A stretch of 64,000 bases of DNA, taken from contig NZ_CP050313.1 of assembly GCF_011765625.1 (NCBI RefSeq), positions 554,501 to 618,500 of the forward strand, read 5' to 3'. The position numbers and the translations under genes are program-made. Below the pieces are notes generated by a model. It saw only the letters and a list, made by a program, of their open reading frames with translations. It searched no databases and had not been told where the DNA came from. Numbering within the stretch: position 1 is the first letter of the stretch; each line of letters begins with the position of its first letter. The stretch comes from Shewanella aestuarii (GTDB lineage: Bacteria > Pseudomonadota > Gammaproteobacteria > Enterobacterales > Shewanellaceae). Below, piece after piece: positions 53,805 through 63,882 of this stretch.

Positions 53805-54965
53805 ATGAACAATATCATAAAAATCTTTCTTTTGTTTTTAGGTCTAGGCCTAACTTCCTTTGGCGGCCCAGCTGCCCATATTGGGTATTTTAGAAAGACC
53901 TTCGTTCAAGACCTTAACTGGCTAGATGACAAGCAATATGCCAGTTTTGTTGCCTTAAGCCAGTTTATGCCAGGGCCTGCTTCTAGCCAAGTAGGTTTTG
54001 CCATTGGCTACCATAGAGGTGGTTTAGCGGGGGCGTTGTCGGCATTTTTAGGCTTCACTTTACCCTCGTTTTTATTACTGTTCTTGTTTGCTGTGACCAG
54101 TGCCGCATGGCAAGAGTTGGGCGTGGTAGCAGGAATTATTCATGGTTTGAAATTGTTGGCTGTCGTCGTGGTTGCTGATGCGACCTTGTCAATGTTCAAG
54201 CAATTTTGTCAGCGAAAAACTGCGCAATGTTTAATGCTGATGACTGCTGTTGCAGTTTTAGTACTGCCATCATTATTCACGCAAATCCTAGTGTTAATTT
54301 TTGCTGCATTAGTTGGTGCAATGTTTATGACCCGTGGTAATGGCACTCTGCCAGAAACATCAACTATACAACTCAACTTTTGGTGGCTTGGGTTATTTAT
54401 TATCGCGCTGGTGGCATCACTATTTTTAGCTAATCAACCTGATAGCCTAGGGCAAATTTTTGGTCAATTTTATCAAGTAGGCAGTTTAGTGTTTGGTGGT
54501 GGACATGTTGTTTTACCTCTACTTGAAACCAACGTTGGTGAGCTAGTCACCCAAGACCGTTTTTTAACCGGTTATGCGTTGGCACAAGCGATACCAGGAC
54601 CTATGTTTACCTTGGCGACATTCTTGGGGGCTGATATTTGGCTTGAGTCTCCAATACAAGGTGCGCTAGTGGCCACAATTGCGATATTTATGCCCGGTTT
54701 TTTACTAATGCTAGTTGGGCTCAAAAGTTGGCGTGCTATTAGTCAACGCCCTACTATTGCTGGCTGCCTGGCTGGAGTGAATGCTGCTGTAGTGGGTTTG
54801 TTATTGGCGGCATTGTATCAGCCTGTATTTGTTAGTGCGGTAGCTGCACCTATGGATATCGCGTTGGTGATATTAGGTTTTGGTCTACTTAAAATGTTTA
54901 AACCCAGTATTGTGTTATTGGTATTTGGGTTTGCATGTTCAGGTGCCGTGATAGGCGTAATGTAG
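53805..54965 (+). CDS. chrA: Chromate transporter ChrA, with an element-supplied N-terminus
   Basis: A 386-residue CHR-family protein with the duplicated halves of long ChrA (GLGLTSFGGPAAHIGYF and VFGGGHVVLPLLE; QFMPGPASSQ and QAIPGPMFTLA). Known function: chromate efflux; natural role uncertain. Codons 1-18 lie inside the element and replace the native start left at 36742. The joined sequence remains a good ChrA N-terminus. The ribosome-binding site is weak (GAAG 12 bases upstream), so expression may be lower or element-controlled. Confidence 0.9.
   Translation: MNNIIKIFLLFLGLGLTSFGGPAAHIGYFRKTFVQDLNWLDDKQYASFVALSQFMPGPASSQVGFAIGYHRGGLAGALSAFLGFTLPSFLLLFLFAVTSAAWQELGVVAGIIHGLKLLAVVVVADATLSMFKQFCQRKTAQCLMLMTAVAVLVLPSLFTQILVLIFAALVGAMFMTRGNGTLPETSTIQLNFWWLGLFIIALVASLFLANQPDSLGQIFGQFYQVGSLVFGGGHVVLPLLETNVGELVTQDRFLTGYALAQAIPGPMFTLATFLGADIWLESPIQGALVATIAIFMPGFLLMLVGLKSWRAISQRPTIAGCLAGVNAAVVGLLLAALYQPVFVSAVAAPMDIALVILGFGLLKMFKPSIVLLVFGFACSGAVIGVM
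53858..53869. other. Right attachment core (attR)
   Basis: CTTTGGCGGCCC inside chrA codons 18-22; identical to the left core and in the same codon phase. Element lies to the left, chromosome to the right. Confidence 0.75.
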
Positions 54966-55094
54966 ATTAAAATTTGATCGGCTGCACAGCATTATTATGA
55001 CTGTGATCTTTGTTTGTTTGTTGTAATGCTTTTGTGCCATTTTTGTTGTTGCTAACTATACTTGTTCTAGTAAGTATCTAGAGGGTTAATAACA

Positions 55095-56759
55095 ATGAAA
55101 AACTTGTCTCTACGCAATAAATTATTGGCATTATCCTTGATGCCATTAACGCTTATTTTGAGCGTGGTATTGATCTTATTCTATGTGAATGAGAGTAACT
55201 CGCTAGAAAGTGATATGAATGACTTCCGCAATGAGTTTATTGAAGGACGTAAAACCCAGCTTGCTGAAGTGGTTGAGGTTGCCAAAGGCGTGGTTGAGTA
55301 TCAGCTTTCATTAGGGGATCAAGGTGATGTTAAAAAAGCATTGCGCGATTTACGCTTTGGTTCAGCTGGTTATTTCTACATTTATGACACAGATGGTATC
55401 AACATCTTTCACGCATTAAAGCCTGAACTAGAAGGCCAAAGTTTAATCGGCATGACAGATCCTAACGGTAATAAAATTATTGTTGGTTTGCTTGATGCAG
55501 CTCAAAATGGTGATGGTAACTTTACTTACTACTATCAAAAACCCAATACCCAAGGATTAACTGAAAAGCTAGGCTATGCCGTGATGATCCCCAATACCAA
55601 CTTAATGTTGGGTTCAGGGGCGTATATTGATGATATCGAACAAGTGATTGCTGACTTCAAAGAAGCGCAACAGGCGCAGATGAATCAAAATTTATTGATG
55701 TTTATACTATTAGTCAGTGCATTGGGTGTATTAAATATCTTTGGCGTGATTTTTGTAGCGCAACGCATGGTTGCTCCAATTCAAAATATGGCCGATTCCT
55801 TAAACGATATCGCTCATGGGGAAGGAGACTTAACCAAGCGCTTAATGGTTAAAGGCAAAGATGAGATTGCTCAATTGGGTCATGCCTTCAACTTATTTGT
55901 CGATAAATTACAAAACATTATTGGCGATGTTGCTGGCGCAACCAATGATGTCAAGCAAGCTGCAAAAAGTATTAACGATCAAACTGTTACTATTTCTGAT
56001 CAGTTATACAGTCATAATAATGAAGTCGATCAAATTGTTACCGCCATTACCGAAATGTCGGCAACTGCACATGATGTTGCCCAGAATACCAATCAAGTCG
56101 CTGACTCTACCCAAATGGCGTCTAACTATGTGATGAAAGCGCAAGAGTGTGTTGATATTTCACTGTCTGAAGTTTCACAATTAATGTCTGAAATTGACAA
56201 TGCGGCCAATAATATTCAATCCCTTAGCGAGCAGTCTAAACGAATTAACTCAGTGTTAAGCGTGATAGGGGGGATTGCTGAGCAAACCAATTTACTCGCG
56301 TTAAATGCTGCCATTGAGGCTGCAAGAGCAGGTGAGCAAGGGCGCGGTTTTGCGGTGGTGGCTGATGAGGTGAGAAATCTAGCAAGCCGAACTCAAGCCA
56401 GTACTGTAGAAATTAATGACATGCTCAGTGAATTACACAAGTCAGTTGCACAAGCGGTGCAAGCCATGCAAGAAAGTCAAAAGAGCGGTGTCCGCTCTGT
56501 TGAGTCGTCAAAAGCTATTTCAGAAAGTCTTGGCGCCGTGACTTCATCGGTTGCTAATATCAATGACATGAGTACTCATATTGCAACAGCAGCCACAGAG
56601 CAAAGTTCAGTAACTGAAGAGATTAATCGCAATATCACCTCTGTGCAGGAAATTGTTAATCAATTACTTGAGTCTAGTCGTCAAGCGGCTGAAGTGAGTA
56701 GTGTTGTCGCAAACTCTGGTGATCACTTAGCTAAGTTAGTCAATCAGTTTAAAATATAG
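55095..56759 (+). CDS. Methyl-accepting chemotaxis protein with single Cache sensor domain
   Basis: A 554-residue chemoreceptor. TM1 is at about residues 10-28; a periplasmic sCache_2-type domain follows (about 35-195) with [19 protein letters not shown] and [20 protein letters not shown]2 is at about 200-222, then HAMP, then a long signalling domain with the conserved hairpin tip [19 protein letters not shown], then [20 protein letters not shown]. Cache domains of this type often bind small carboxylates; the ligand is not predictable here. It ends at a strong terminator. Confidence 0.93.
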   Translation: MKNLSLRNKLLALSLMPLTLILSVVLILFYVNESNSLESDMNDFRNEFIEGRKTQLAEVVEVAKGVVEYQLSLGDQGDVKKALRDLRFGSAGYFYIYDTDGINIFHALKPELEGQSLIGMTDPNGNKIIVGLLDAAQNGDGNFTYYYQKPNTQGLTEKLGYAVMIPNTNLMLGSGAYIDDIEQVIADFKEAQQAQMNQNLLMFILLVSALGVLNIFGVIFVAQRMVAPIQNMADSLNDIAHGEGDLTKRLMVKGKDEIAQLGHAFNLFVDKLQNIIGDVAGATNDVKQAAKSINDQTVTISDQLYSHNNEVDQIVTAITEMSATAHDVAQNTNQVADSTQMASNYVMKAQECVDISLSEVSQLMSEIDNAANNIQSLSEQSKRINSVLSVIGGIAEQTNLLALNAAIEAARAGEQGRGFAVVADEVRNLASRTQASTVEINDMLSELHKSVAQAVQAMQESQKSGVRSVESSKAISESLGAVTSSVANINDMSTHIATAATEQSSVTEEINRNITSVQEIVNQLLESSRQAAEVSSVVANSGDHLAKLVNQFKI

Positions 56760-56778
56760 TAAGTAAAATATGATATCG

Positions 56779-56816
56779 AAAAAGAATCGTTTAACCGCCA
56801 GTGGCGATTCTTTTTT
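56779..56816 (+). terminator. Intrinsic terminator after the chemoreceptor gene
   Basis: An 11-bp stem (56779-56789 with 56805-56815) with T6. Confidence 0.85.
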
Positions 56817-57184
56817 ACGTCATTGTTGGCCCTTCTTCGTATTGCTTATCTGAAACTAATATTCGCTACCCGCTAACTAGTCTGTACTAGGGATATCAAC
56901 TTGTGCTGTTCATGCTCAAATATTTATCTAGAGTAAGGCATCCCCGTCAATATTCACTCAATTAGTGCGTTAGCTAATCTCTTATGGTTAGCTCAGAATA
57001 AATAATAAAAAATAACCTTAAGCGATAAAAACTTGTCTAGTATAAGAATCTTGATGTCTAAGGTTGGATTTATTAGCTCAGAGTGGATTAATTAAGCTTA
57101 TTTCGGTCTAGGTTTAGCACTCAGCTTGGGGTAAAATGCGCCGTTGCACCTTTTGTTAACCGCTATTTGTTAAGTAGAAAATTC
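56817..57184. other. Intergenic region upstream of prfB
   Basis: A 368-base AT-rich gap. No gene seen; it presumably holds the prfB-lysS promoter. Confidence 0.4.
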
Positions 57185-58283
57185 ATGTTTGAAGTAAATC
57201 CGGTAAAATTCAAAATTAAAGAGCTCGCTGATCGCACAGAACTTCTTCGGGGGTATCTTTGACTACGCTGGCAAAAGTGAGCGTTTAGAAGAAGTGAGTC
57301 GAGAGCTTGAAAGCTCAGAAGTCTGGAATGATCCTGATAATGCTCAAGCATTAGGTAAAGAGCGCAGTGCCCTTGAAGCGGTAGTGAAAACAATCGATGA
57401 TATGGACAGTGGCCTTGAAGATATTGAAGGCTTACTTGAGCTGGCTGTTGAAGAAGATGACGAAGAAACGTTTAACGATGCCAGTACAGAATTAGCAGCG
57501 TTAGAAAAACGTTTGGAAGATCTTGAATTCCGTCGCATGTTCTCAGGCCCTCATGATGCTTCAGATTGCTACTTAGATATACAATCAGGTTCTGGTGGTA
57601 CAGAGGCGCAAGACTGGGCCAATATGGTACTACGTATGTATTTACGTTGGGGTGAAGCTCATGATTACAAACCTGAGCTTATGGAAGTGACCGACGGTGA
57701 TGTAGCCGGTATAAAAGGCGCCACTATTAAGTTTACTGGCGAATACGCTTTTGGTTCGCTACGTACTGAAACTGGTGTACACCGTTTAGTGCGTAAGTCA
57801 CCTTTTGACTCGTCAGGTAAGCGCCACACGTCTTTCTGTTCAGTATTTGTGTACCCAGAAATTGACGACTCAATTGAAATTGATATTAATCCAGCGGATT
57901 TACGAATTGATACCTATCGCGCTTCAGGTGCCGGTGGTCAGCACGTCAACAAAACTGAATCAGCTATCCGTATTACTCATTTACCCACAAATACTGTGGT
58001 GCAGTGTCAAAATGATCGTTCGCAACATAAGAACCGCGATGCTGCAATGAAACAATTAAAAGCAAAACTGTATGAGCTAGAAATGCTCAAACAGAATGCC
58101 GATAAACAAGCCGCTGAAGATGCCAAATCAGATATTGGTTGGGGCAGCCAAATCCGCTCATATGTGCTTGACGACGCCCGAATTAAAGATTTACGTACAG
58201 GTGTTGAAAACCGAAATACCCAAAGCGTCCTAGATGGCGATTTGGACAAGTTTATTGAAGCTAGCCTTAAATCTGGCCTTTAA
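57185..58283 (+). CDS. prfB: Peptide chain release factor 2 (programmed +1 frameshift)
   Basis: Codons 1-25 run from ATG 57185 to CTT at 57257-57259, then an in-frame TGA (57260-57262). A +1 shift at CTTTGA continues the protein from GAC 57261 to 58283, giving 365 residues. The stop-codon recognition motif SPF ([13 protein letters not shown]) and the catalytic GGQ ([12 protein letters not shown]) are present. Known role: release of nascent peptides at UAA and UGA. The frameshift is autoregulatory: low RF2 slows reading of TGA and favours the shift. It is followed 19 bases later by lysS, the usual order. Confidence 0.97.
57249..57263 (+). promoter_or_regulatory. prfB programmed +1 frameshift site
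   Basis: A GGGGG internal Shine-Dalgarno-like element (57249-57253), three bases, then the slippery CTT TGA C. This matches the classic prfB frameshift signal at codon 26. Confidence 0.96.
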
Positions 58284-58302
58284 CGTTTAACGAGAGAAGA
58301 AG

Positions 58303-59805
58303 ATGACTGAACAAACCCAAGACGAAAACAAGTTAATTGCAGAGCGTCGTGCGAAATTAGACCACATTCGTAGCAACTGCCCAGCCAATGGTCACCCAAA
58401 TAACTTCGATCGCAAACACAAGGCCGCTGATATTCAAGCTGAATACGGCAACTACTCTAAAGAAGAGTTAGAAGGCATGAACATTCAGCGTTCGATTGCC
58501 GGCCGTATTATGGCTAAGCGTGGCCCATTCTTGGTGATCCAAGATGTATCTGGTCGTATTCAAGCTTATGCTGGTAAAGATGTTCAAAAAGATTTAAAAG
58601 AAAATCTGCACGGATTAGACATTGGTGACATCATTGGTGTTAGCGGTCAGCTTCACCTTTCAGGTAAAGGCGACTTATATGTCAACATGGACCAGTACCA
58701 ATTGCTAACCAAAGCATTGCGTCCTCTGCCTGAAAAATTCCATGGTCTATCAGATCAAGAAACTCGTTACCGTCAGCGTTACGTTGATTTAATTGTTAAC
58801 GAAGACTCACGCAAAGCATTTGTTATGCGTTCTAAAGTGGTTGCAGCTATTCGTAACTTTATGATTAAAAAAGAGTTTATGGAAGTTGAAACCCCAATGA
58901 TGCATAGCATTCCTGGTGGTGCGTCAGCACGTCCTTTTGAAACTCATCACAATGCGCTTGATATGGCGATGTACTTACGAATTGCGCCAGAGCTTTACCT
59001 TAAGCGTTTAGTGGTGGGTGGTTTTGAGCGTGTGTTTGAAATCAACCGTAACTTCCGTAATGAAGGCTTATCACCTCGTCATAACCCAGAATTCACTATG
59101 ATGGAATTCTATATGGCTTATGCAGATTTTAATGATCTGATGGATCTAACTGAAGAAATGTTAAGCTCGATTGCTACTGAGCTTTGTGGTTCTCCACTAC
59201 TTCCATATGGTGAACATACGGTTGATTTTGGTGGCCCATACGCTCGTTTAACCATGTTAGATGCAATCAAAAAGTACAATCCAGACAACCAAACAATTCA
59301 GTCGATGACTTATGAAGAAGTGAAAGACGTTGAGTTTATGCGTAATTTGGCTAAAAGCCTTGGCATGACAATTGAGAAGTTCTGGACTTGTGGTCAACTA
59401 CTTGAAGAAATCTTTGGTGAAACTGCTGAACCTAAGTTAATGCAGCCTACGTTCATTACTGGTTATCCAGCTGACATTTCACCACTTGCACGTCGTAACG
59501 ATGAAAACCATTTCATCACTGATCGTTTTGAATTTTTCATTGGCGGACGTGAAGTGGCTAATGGTTTCTCAGAGCTTAACGATGCTGAAGATCAAGATAA
59601 TCGCTTTAAGGCACAAGTTGATGCCAAAGATGCCGGTGATGATGAAGCGATGTTCTATGATGCCGATTACATTCGCGCACTAGAGTATGGTTTACCACCA
59701 ACAGCCGGTCAGGGTATTGGTATTGATCGTTTAGTGATGTTATTCACTAATACTCACACTATTCGTGACGTGATTTTATTCCCAGCGATGCGCCCTCAAG
59801 CGTAA
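58303..59805 (+). CDS. lysS: Lysine--tRNA ligase (class II)
   Basis: A 500-residue aminoacyl-tRNA synthetase. The N-terminal OB-fold anticodon-binding domain (about 60-150: [22 protein letters not shown]) is followed by the class II core. Motif 1 ([20 protein letters not shown]), motif 2 ([20 protein letters not shown]) and motif 3 ([17 protein letters not shown]) are all intact. Reaction: ATP-dependent charging of tRNA-Lys. Downstream of prfB in a two-gene operon. Confidence 0.97.
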   Translation: MTEQTQDENKLIAERRAKLDHIRSNCPANGHPNNFDRKHKAADIQAEYGNYSKEELEGMNIQRSIAGRIMAKRGPFLVIQDVSGRIQAYAGKDVQKDLKENLHGLDIGDIIGVSGQLHLSGKGDLYVNMDQYQLLTKALRPLPEKFHGLSDQETRYRQRYVDLIVNEDSRKAFVMRSKVVAAIRNFMIKKEFMEVETPMMHSIPGGASARPFETHHNALDMAMYLRIAPELYLKRLVVGGFERVFEINRNFRNEGLSPRHNPEFTMMEFYMAYADFNDLMDLTEEMLSSIATELCGSPLLPYGEHTVDFGGPYARLTMLDAIKKYNPDNQTIQSMTYEEVKDVEFMRNLAKSLGMTIEKFWTCGQLLEEIFGETAEPKLMQPTFITGYPADISPLARRNDENHFITDRFEFFIGGREVANGFSELNDAEDQDNRFKAQVDAKDAGDDEAMFYDADYIRALEYGLPPTAGQGIGIDRLVMLFTNTHTIRDVILFPAMRPQA

Positions 59806-59843
59806 TTGTTGATTAAGCTGTTGGTTTTTAACTAACAGCATTT

Positions 59844-59877
59844 AAACCAGCCAACTTGCAAAAGGGGCTGGTTTTTT
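59844..59877 (+). terminator. Intrinsic terminator after lysS
   Basis: A 9-bp stem AAACCAGCC/GGCTGGTTT and a T run. The following gap (59878-60079) shows no gene. Confidence 0.85.
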
Positions 59878-60079
59878 TGTGGTTGAATTTTGAAGTGTCT
59901 AAACCTTTGTCGTCGTTAAATAGCGACCTTGTATCTTGCTGTTATGTTTCATTGAGGTCAGTAGGTGAATAAATTCATGTGAGCCTGCTGATGTAACTAA
60001 ATGTTCGCTTTATCGATTTATGATGACACGATAATAATACAACTTGAGTTTGCCATTACTCCTATCAATCCGACGTAAA

Positions 60080-60101
60080 AAAACGGCCTATCGGCCGTTT
60101 T
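60080..60101 (-). terminator. Intrinsic terminator of tolC
   Basis: A 9-bp stem AAAACGGCC/GGCCGTTTT with 4-base loop. On the minus strand it is followed by TTTTACG. Confidence 0.8.
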
Positions 60102-60121
60102 GCTTAAGTGACATTGCAATA

Positions 60122-61429
60122 TTATTCAGCGATTAAACCACTGTTAATTGCAATAACATCATCTTCATTCAATGTACCGGCAGCTTGTTTTAAGGCCATA
60201 ATAGACTTGATATAACCATAACGCGCATCAGACAATTTACGCTTTGAATCATATAAATCACGGGTACGGTTTAGTACATCAACGATAGTACGTGTACCCA
60301 CTTCAAAGCCTGCTTGAGTTGCTTTTAATGCACTTTCAGAAGAAATCACTGATTGCTCATAAGCACGAATAGAACTGATAGATGCCGCAACGTTGTTATA
60401 GTTATTACGAACATCTTTAACTACGCTGCGATGAGTTTGTTCAAGTCTTTCGCTTGCTTCAACATATTGGTATTGAGCTTGTTTAACTTGTGAAGAGACT
60501 TTAAAGCCTTCAAAAATAGGTACCTTTAGGGTTACGCCAATATTTGAATTGTCAAAGTCTGCAGTTGGCTTTTGCTCAAAGCCTTTGGTGTAACCTGCGT
60601 TTAGCGATAAAGATGGCATGTGGCCCGCTTTATATAATTTAATGGTTTCGTTAGCGATGTCTTTGCCGATTCGCTGTGTCAATAGATCTAAACTGCTCAC
60701 TTCAGCCATTTTTAACCAGTCTGTAGATGAGGCTGGAGCAGGAGCTGTTGCCGAAAATCGGTTGGTATCTAACACATTTAATGTTTTATGATCGATTCCC
60801 GTAATTTCACGAAGTGCTTCATAGCTATTAGCGAGATCGTTTTCAGCTAAGATTTCTTGCGCTGAGGCTAAATCGTATTGTGCTTGCGCTTCATGTACAT
60901 CGGTAATTGCGGTCAAACCCACAGCAAAACGCTGCTTAGTTTGCTCTAACTGACGCTCAATGGCGGCTTTTTCAGCGCCTTGGAACTCATAGTTATCTTT
61001 AGCCGTTAATACATTGAAGTATGCTTGGGTTACACGAATAATTAGGGCTTGTAATGCTGAAGCGTAAGCAGAGTCAGCTTGAGATGCAGCTAGCTCTGCT
61101 AAATCTAAACCAACCCAAGCGCTATGATCATAAATGACTTGCTGAAGTTGAATACCGCCGGTAAAGCCTGAAGGTTTTACGGTTGCGGCATCTTCGTAAT
61201 CATTCCACGCTTTTGAATAGCCAACAGTACCACTAATTGTTGGTAATAACGGTGCGCGATTTTCTTCAATTTTCTCGTATAAAGCATTACGCTGGGCTTG
61301 CGCTTGTAATACGATTGGATCATTAGTTAGCGCTTGTTGATAAATTTGTAATAAATCATCAGCTTGAACTGTTGGTGCAACGACTGCAAACGACAGTGCT
61401 GCGTATAAAGAACCCATTTTGAATTTCAT
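60122..61429 (-). CDS. tolC: Outer membrane channel protein TolC
   Basis: A 435-residue outer membrane efflux protein. A signal peptide (residues 1-23, ending VQADD) is followed by two similar halves of the TolC fold, each with long alpha-helical stretches (LYEKIEENRAPLLPTISGTVGYSK in the first half) and beta segments (NAGYTKGFEQKP). The second half has the conserved VGTRTIVDVLNRTRDLYDSK segment. Length is shorter than E. coli TolC (493) but normal for Shewanella-like TolC. Known role: exit channel for drug efflux and type I secretion. Divergent from nudF as in enterobacteria. Confidence 0.93.
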   Translation of the reverse strand: MKFKMGSLYAALSFAVVAPTVQADDLLQIYQQALTNDPIVLQAQAQRNALYEKIEENRAPLLPTISGTVGYSKAWNDYEDAATVKPSGFTGGIQLQQVIYDHSAWVGLDLAELAASQADSAYASALQALIIRVTQAYFNVLTAKDNYEFQGAEKAAIERQLEQTKQRFAVGLTAITDVHEAQAQYDLASAQEILAENDLANSYEALREITGIDHKTLNVLDTNRFSATAPAPASSTDWLKMAEVSSLDLLTQRIGKDIANETIKLYKAGHMPSLSLNAGYTKGFEQKPTADFDNSNIGVTLKVPIFEGFKVSSQVKQAQYQYVEASERLEQTHRSVVKDVRNNYNNVAASISSIRAYEQSVISSESALKATQAGFEVGTRTIVDVLNRTRDLYDSKRKLSDARYGYIKSIMALKQAAGTLNEDDVIAINSGLIAE

Positions 61430-61850
61430 TTTCTGCCCTTTTAGACAATGCCTATATTATTAAATGTAAAGATATAATGATTTATGGCTAAAGCCTATAT
61501 CTTTAGTGTTCATATCTTGTGCTTAACTTAGCAAATGTTGGAAAATGGAGGTATTAAACCAGCGTCTTATTTGCTAAATGTTACAGTAGCTTTGAATTCA
61601 CTCACGAGCGTAATTTGGCATAAAACTATACCGTATTCATATTTACTTGCACCTTTTGCAACGCTCACTGAATTAGCCTTTGTTATTTAGAATAGTAAAA
61701 ACATCTACATTTAAGTCAAATATCAAGTGTAACAGATTTTATTTGCCCTTAAGATGAAATTAGCCACAATAAGCTGCCTAGGCTCATATTTTTCGATAAT
61801 TGTTCGCTTTATTTTGCGTTTCTAAATAGTTTCTAAATATTAGGTTTCCA
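61430..61850. other. Divergent promoter region between tolC and nudF
   Basis: A 421-base gap; no gene seen. AT-rich, presumably containing promoters for both directions. Confidence 0.4.
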
Positions 61851-62482
61851 ATGAAAGATAAAAATCCCCCCAAAGCTTCAATGCGCAAACTGACTTTGAG
61901 TTACTGTCGAAAACAGATTTATACCAAGGTTTTTTTAAACTTGAACAATATAAGTTTAAACATAAATTATTTGCTGGAGGCTGGAGCGATGTGATTACTC
62001 GTGAAGTCTTTGAGCGTGGTAATGCGGTTGTGGTTTTACCTTATGATCCGATTCAAGATCAGGTCGTATTAATTGAGCAAGTTCGCGCGCCAGCATTAGC
62101 AAGCACTAATTCAATCTGGCTTCTTGAGCTGGTGGCAGGTATGGTCGAACCTGGCGAAAGTCATGAGCAAGTTGCTAAGCGTGAATTGATGGAAGAAGCA
62201 GGCTTAGATTGTCGTGCTATGGACTATATCAATAGTTATTTAGTGAGTCCGGGTGGGACCTCTGAACGCTTCTATTTGTATGTAGGTTTAGTTGATGCCA
62301 GTAAAGCGAGTGGCTTGCATGGGCTTGACCATGAAAATGAAGACATTAAGGTACATGTAGTAAGCCGTGAACAAGCTTATCAATGGGTACAGTCTGGTGT
62401 GATTGACAATGCTTCAACTGTGTTAGGCATTCAATGGCTGATGCTTAACTATCAGCAGTATTGTTCAGAAACGTGTTCGTAG
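61851..62482 (+). pseudogene. nudF: ADP-ribose diphosphatase NudF, frameshifted near the N-terminus
   Basis: The Nudix box is intact (GMVEPGESHEQVAKRELMEE, then AGL). Homologous sequence extends upstream of the first start in that frame (GTG 61991): LYQGFFKLEQYKFKHKLF matches the NudF N-terminal strand region. That upstream part can only be joined to the ATG at 61851 if one C is added to the C6 run at 61866-61871. Without it the frame has a stop just upstream. So the gene is broken at codon 7 or the sequence lacks a base. Known role: hydrolysis of ADP-ribose. First gene of nudF-yqiB-cpdA-yqiA. Confidence 0.82.
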
Positions 62483-62516
62483 CGAATTAACTTAAATCTA
62501 AAGAGAAGATATAAGC

Positions 62517-62951
62517 GTGGCAATAGCAGGAGTGGCAAGTAAAAATAGATATCAGCCAAACGTGAGTGCATTTTTAGCACTTTGCGGACGAAACTATGCG
62601 CTAATTTTAAAGTGGCTACCTGATGAGTGTGAGCTAAATAGTCATTGGACTGTAACAGGTAAATTCGGCAGTTTGCGAGTCACATTACTTGAAAACACAC
62701 GTTATACCCAGTTAATTGAAATCTCTCGCAGTTTACCTGATAGTTTATTTCTTTCTTCTCCTAAAGCGACAGTACGTGTTTATCATGATGCGCAATTAGC
62801 AGAAGTGTTAACTAGTCAACAGATTTATCGATTACAACCAGTATATGATTACCCAAATGTGTCTATGCATCAGACTGATGAAAAGTATCAAGTAAATGCA
62901 TTTCTTGAGGAATTACTGAAAATAGGCTGCCATAGTCAGGTTTATCAATGA
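62517..62951 (+). CDS. yqiB: DUF1249 protein YqiB
   Basis: A 144-residue protein with a GTG start and AAGAGAAG upstream. The family pattern is present: RYQPNVSAFLALCGRNYALILKWLPD at the N-terminus and VRVYHDAQLAEV with a later QPVYDYPNVSMHQTDEKYQVNAFLEEW-like end (here AFLEELLK). Function unknown; it lies between nudF and cpdA as in E. coli. Confidence 0.9.
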   Translation: MAIAGVASKNRYQPNVSAFLALCGRNYALILKWLPDECELNSHWTVTGKFGSLRVTLLENTRYTQLIEISRSLPDSLFLSSPKATVRVYHDAQLAEVLTSQQIYRLQPVYDYPNVSMHQTDEKYQVNAFLEELLKIGCHSQVYQ

Positions 62952-62987
62952 ATTTGATATGTGCTTATTTATTTTGGGAATTATAAC

Positions 62988-63827
62988 TTGCTGAAATCAG
63001 CTGTTAACTATCATTTTGATAATAACCAACCAGTGCGCTTGATCCAGATTACGGATCCGCATTTGTTTGCCGATCCAGATTCAAAATTATTAGGTGTTAA
63101 CACAGCCCAAAGCCTGCAAGCCGTTATTGATAGTTTTCTAACCTCATCCTTATCAGCAGATTTATTAATCACCTCAGGTGATATCAGCCAAGATTATTCG
63201 CCAAAGTCTTACAGTAACTTTGTTGAACAAATCGCATCAATCAACTTACCTTGTCACTACTTACCTGGAAACCATGATGATCCTCGAGTGATGGCTTTGC
63301 ATATGCAAGGTGAGCATATATTTGGTCAACAGCGCATAATTGCGGGTGATTGGCAAATTTTGATGCTTGATTCAACCATCCGTAGTAAGCCTGGAGGCTT
63401 TATGGGTGATCATCAATTTACGTTAATTGATTTAGCGATTAAAGCTGAACCCAATAAGCATGTATTGCTTGTGATGCATCATAATCCGATTTTAATGAAA
63501 TGCACTTGGCTTGATCAGCATTGCATGGCAAATGGCGATGAATTTATTCAACGTATGAGCCAGTACCCTCAAGTGAAAGGTTTGTTGTGGGGGCATGTCC
63601 ATCAGCAAGTAGACACCATTCATCGCGGCCCCCATGGTAATATTGCATTGATGGCAACACCATCAACCTGTATACAATTCAAACCACTTTCGGGCCACTT
63701 TGCATTAGATGGTTTGCAACCCGGTTATCGTTTGCTGGAACTGGCTTGCGATGGTAGCATTCAATCTCAAGTTTACCGTGTTGAGGGCGATCGTTTCTCG
63801 CCAGATAACGATGCCAGCGGCTATTAG
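62988..63827 (+). CDS. cpdA: 3',5'-cyclic-AMP phosphodiesterase CpdA
   Basis: A 279-residue calcineurin-like phosphoesterase. The metal-ligand motifs are intact: ITDPHLF (DxH), LLITSGDISQD (GD), LPGNHDD (GNHD), VMHHNP and WGHVHQQVD (GHxH). Known role: hydrolysis of cAMP to AMP, lowering CRP activity. The TTG at 62988 is preferred because GGGA lies eight bases upstream; an in-frame GTG at 62961 would add nine residues. Third gene of the nudF cluster. Confidence 0.93.
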   Translation: MLKSAVNYHFDNNQPVRLIQITDPHLFADPDSKLLGVNTAQSLQAVIDSFLTSSLSADLLITSGDISQDYSPKSYSNFVEQIASINLPCHYLPGNHDDPRVMALHMQGEHIFGQQRIIAGDWQILMLDSTIRSKPGGFMGDHQFTLIDLAIKAEPNKHVLLVMHHNPILMKCTWLDQHCMANGDEFIQRMSQYPQVKGLLWGHVHQQVDTIHRGPHGNIALMATPSTCIQFKPLSGHFALDGLQPGYRLLELACDGSIQSQVYRVEGDRFSPDNDASGY

Positions 63828-63882
63828 TTTTTATCGCCTTTTTAAGCCGAGTTAATTGCAATGAACCACAGCGTGAGGACAT

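Larger units (their letters stand above)
36786..53869. mobile_element. 17-kb integrative element inserted in chrA (large serine recombinase type)
   Basis: Bounded by a 12-bp identity, CTTTGGCGGCCC, at 36786-36797 and 53858-53869, both inside the SFGGP codons of chrA. It is visibly more AT-rich than the flanks. It carries a large serine recombinase near its right end, a resolvase, a predicted primase-helicase, a restriction-modification pair, a TGT/DpdA-like gene, MazG-like, macro-domain and NERD proteins, and several unknowns. No relaxase, type IV secretion or virion genes were recognised. Joining the flanks at the core restores a normal ChrA N-terminus. Confidence 0.85.

Noticed and set aside
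57260..57262. TGA in prfB as a disabling mutation
   Set aside because: It is the conserved autoregulatory frameshift of release factor 2, with its internal Shine-Dalgarno-like G run and CTTTGAC.
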